Source: Chitinophaga fulva
GTDB lineage: Bacteria; Bacteroidota; Bacteroidia; Chitinophagales; Chitinophagaceae
Direction: 5' to 3'
Length of the DNA stretch: 64,000 nt
Assembly: GCF_012927205.1 (NCBI RefSeq)
Contig: NZ_JABBGC010000003.1
Location: 1,116,001-1,180,000, forward strand
How positions within the stretch are numbered: position 1 is the stretch's first letter; each line of letters starts with the position of its first letter. The notes under the pieces are model-generated. The model did no database searches. It worked only from the letters and a program-made list of their open reading frames with translations, and was not told the DNA's origin. Of this stretch, positions 62,172-64,000 are shown one piece after another. The position numbers were made by a program, and so were the translations under genes.

Positions 62172-64000
62172 ATGAAAAAGATCAACATGTTATTCGCCCT
62201 GTTGTTTGTTGGCACCCTGTCCCTATACGCGCAAACCGTCCCTGCACCTGCCACGCCGCTGAATGGCGGTACAGGCTACATGGCCCATCCGGGCTTTACC
62301 TGGAGCGCTGTTGCAAACGCCGGCAGTTATGAGATCATGATCGCAGCTGATACCGGTTTTACCAACATCCTCGCACAACGTGCAGGCCTGCCCGTTACCC
62401 GCTATGTACCGCTCAATCCACTCCCTGCCGGAAAACTTTACTGGCGGGTAAAAGCTGTCGATACTGCTGGCAGCAGCAGCTTATGGTCTACCCGTTTCAG
62501 CTACACCGTTGCCACTCCCGCCAACGTATACACGGTACCGGACAACAGCACTTATGCACAGGTGAAAGCTATCCTGGACACCGCTGTCAAACATACGCCG
62601 GCCATCGTGCAGTTTGCGGCCAATGGCCACTATGCCCTGGATCCCGGTGCCGCCGGCAGTTTTATGTACACCTACACCGGCATCAACGACCTGATCATTG
62701 ACGGCAACCAGTCAGCTATTACCGTGATGAACCATCCGGAAACCGGTTTTCTGAACTTCCGCAATTCCAACCGTATTACCGTGAAAGGTTTTACCGTCGA
62801 TTGGGACCCGCTACCCCATTCACTCCTGGACGTCATACAGGTAGATACCAGCAATCCGAATACGCTCAATGTGCGGGCGAGGCTGCGCAGCGTAGCAGGA
62901 CAAACATCGCCCTACTACCCTGCCATCACCAATAATCCATCGTTCACCACACACTGGTCATGGGCTTACCTGTTGGACCCCGCGTACCCTGGTGCCGTAA
63001 AACCCGGTATCGGCAATGCTTTCGGCCTGGTACCCGGCGATGCTACGTATATTGCAGGCACCAATCCTGCGGAGTACAATATTGTACATCCCGGTTCCAC
63101 CTCCGGCAAATATTTCGCCGCAGGCGATATCCTCACCATCCTGTGCCGCACCAATATGGGCTCGTTTATCAGCACTACCAACTGCACCGATCTCACCTTC
63201 AGCAACATCACGAACTACGCCAGCCCGATGGGATGTTACTATGCCTTTGATGGCGGAGATATGAAGGTGCTCAATTGTCATTCCGCCTTAAAGGACAATA
63301 CCCGCTTTGTATCGGCCAATGCCGACGGCGTGCATTGCCGCGGCAATACCATCGGTCCGTGGGTGGAAAATTCTTCGTTTACTGGTAATGGTGATGACGG
63401 CGTAGCACTCTATAACAAAGGCATGGTGATCACTGCTAAAAACGCTACCAACAGTCTCACCGTAAAGAGCGATTACATGAACTTCAAAACAGGTGACCGC
63501 TTCGATATCTATATTCCGAAAACAGGTTATATCATCTCCCAAAACTTCACGGTCACCAGTGTACAACCCAATACGGGGCAGGGCACCTTTACCATACAGT
63601 TCACTCCCGCTATAGCCGACAGCAGCTACGCTACCATTACGGATGTGAATTTATCTGACCAGCAACAGAATGCACAGTTGTACAACAGCACCCGCCGCAA
63701 CGAACAGTTTTATGTGTATAACAACCAGTTCACCGTCCGCGGCCGCGGCGTGATCCTGCGTTCCGCCAATGGTGCGGTAGACAGCAACCGCTTGTTCAAC
63801 TGTTCCTCTCCCGCCGTAGCATTGTACAACGAAGCTGCGCAATGGCTCAACGGCCTGTACAACAGCAGGGTAAGTATTTTGCGCAATAACATCCGCGACT
63901 GTGCCTATGACAACCTGGGGATAGATGAAGGCGCTATTACCGTGAAGTTTAAGAAGATCGTTTTACAGGGCAGCCGTTATGTAGATGCCATCGCACCTTC
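62172..64000 (+). CDS. secreted right-handed beta-helix protein, likely glycan-active (cut by window edge)
   Basis: Open to the end of the window: 609 codons and 2 nt visible, no stop. A signal peptide (MKKINMLFALLFVGTLSLYAQ) is followed by a fibronectin-III-like domain (PATPLNGGTGYMAHPGFTWSAVANAGSYEIMIAAD...LYWRVKAVDTAGSSSLWSTRFSY). From residue ~115 there is a parallel beta-helix: VQFAANGHYAL, DLIIDGNQSAITV, SNRITVKGFTVDWD, ADGVHCRGNTIGPWVENSSFTGNGDDGVALYN. The last segment, with two neighbouring Asp in GDDG, resembles the GH110/GH28-type active sites of alpha-galactosidases and polygalacturonases. It is under the LacI-type operator. Family assignment needs the missing end. Confidence 0.85.
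   Translation, partial: MKKINMLFALLFVGTLSLYAQTVPAPATPLNGGTGYMAHPGFTWSAVANAGSYEIMIAADTGFTNILAQRAGLPVTRYVPLNPLPAGKLYWRVKAVDTAGSSSLWSTRFSYTVATPANVYTVPDNSTYAQVKAILDTAVKHTPAIVQFAANGHYALDPGAAGSFMYTYTGINDLIIDGNQSAITVMNHPETGFLNFRNSNRITVKGFTVDWDPLPHSLLDVIQVDTSNPNTLNVRARLRSVAGQTSPYYPAITNNPSFTTHWSWAYLLDPAYPGAVKPGIGNAFGLVPGDATYIAGTNPAEYNIVHPGSTSGKYFAAGDILTILCRTNMGSFISTTNCTDLTFSNITNYASPMGCYYAFDGGDMKVLNCHSALKDNTRFVSANADGVHCRGNTIGPWVENSSFTGNGDDGVALYNKGMVITAKNATNSLTVKSDYMNFKTGDRFDIYIPKTGYIISQNFTVTSVQPNTGQGTFTIQFTPAIADSSYATITDVNLSDQQQNAQLYNSTRRNEQFYVYNNQFTVRGRGVILRSANGAVDSNRLFNCSSPAVALYNEAAQWLNGLYNSRVSILRNNIRDCAYDNLGIDEGAITVKFKKIVLQGSRYVDAIAP

Noticed and set aside
1..64000. Insertion sequences, integrases, CRISPR arrays, tRNA or rRNA genes
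   Set aside because: No transposase or integrase motif, no spaced direct repeats, and no tRNA-like or rRNA-like sequence was noticed. A tRNAscan or ISfinder search would be decisive.

Overview
The window is chromosomal DNA from a member of the Bacteroidota, most likely a Chitinophaga-type bacterium (Chitinophagaceae). The evidence is four SusC/SusD-type uptake loci (one cut by the left edge), two FecI-type sigma/FecR pairs, Bacteroidota -7 boxes (TAnnTTTG) with no need for Shine-Dalgarno sites, and a pinensin-family lanthipeptide locus. Pinensins were described from Chitinophaga. I saw no rRNA, tRNA, CRISPR array, integrase or insertion sequence.

Layout. (1) 1-3.9 kb: end of a SusC receptor, a SusD-like lipoprotein and a nucleotide-pyrophosphatase-type phosphodiesterase. 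(2) 4-6.3 kb: a short-chain dehydrogenase with its AraC regulator, convergent with an SRPBCC protein. (3) 6.4-14.5 kb, minus strand: ECF sigma, FecR, SusC with an STN signalling domain, SusD and a TlpA-like thioredoxin. (4) 14.6-18.3 kb: a Crp/Fnr regulator and a small operon (59-residue ORF, NTF2-like protein, nitronate monooxygenase), then two orphan proteins, one resembling an Imm1 immunity protein. (5) 18.3-32.3 kb: the lanthipeptide locus. (6) 32.3-40 kb, minus strand: ECF sigma, FecR, an STN-type TonB receptor and two lipoproteins that are not SusD. (7) 40.2-46.5 kb: a PQQ-type beta-propeller, a CHMI-type tautomerase and a third SusC/SusD pair. (8) 46.9-64 kb: a polysaccharide/glycoside utilisation locus with a LacI-family regulator, SusC/SusD, a DUF5017 lipoprotein, a sodium-solute symporter, a large (alpha/alpha)-type hydrolase candidate, an SGNH esterase, an FAD-dependent oxidoreductase and a beta-helix protein that runs off the right edge.

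The lanthipeptide locus is two convergent operons ending at one 32-bp perfect palindrome. The plus-strand operon carries a small His/Cys membrane protein, an ABC exporter (ATPase plus two DUF3526-type permeases), a siderophore-type TonB receptor and the 60-residue precursor. The minus-strand operon carries a C39-peptidase ABC transporter, a split LanB dehydratase and a LanC-type cyclase with a long C-terminal extension. Both promoters carry the same 17-bp palindrome TTGCAACAATGTTTCAA (two copies at one, a 16/17 match at the other), and both have a -7 box 4-5 nt before the start codon, so both mRNAs are probably leaderless. The cyclase lacks two of the three usual zinc ligands. Co-transcription of a His/Asp-rich lanthipeptide with a siderophore-type receptor raises the possibility that it acts in metal acquisition.

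The right-hand sugar locus shows a second regulon. A paired operator, GGGAACATTCCC-N7-GGGAATGTTCCC, occurs three times, each 46-47 nt upstream of a -7-like box, in front of the FAD oxidoreductase, the SusC gene and the beta-helix gene. The LacI-family gene lies between two of these copies. The fixed distance suggests activation rather than simple repression.
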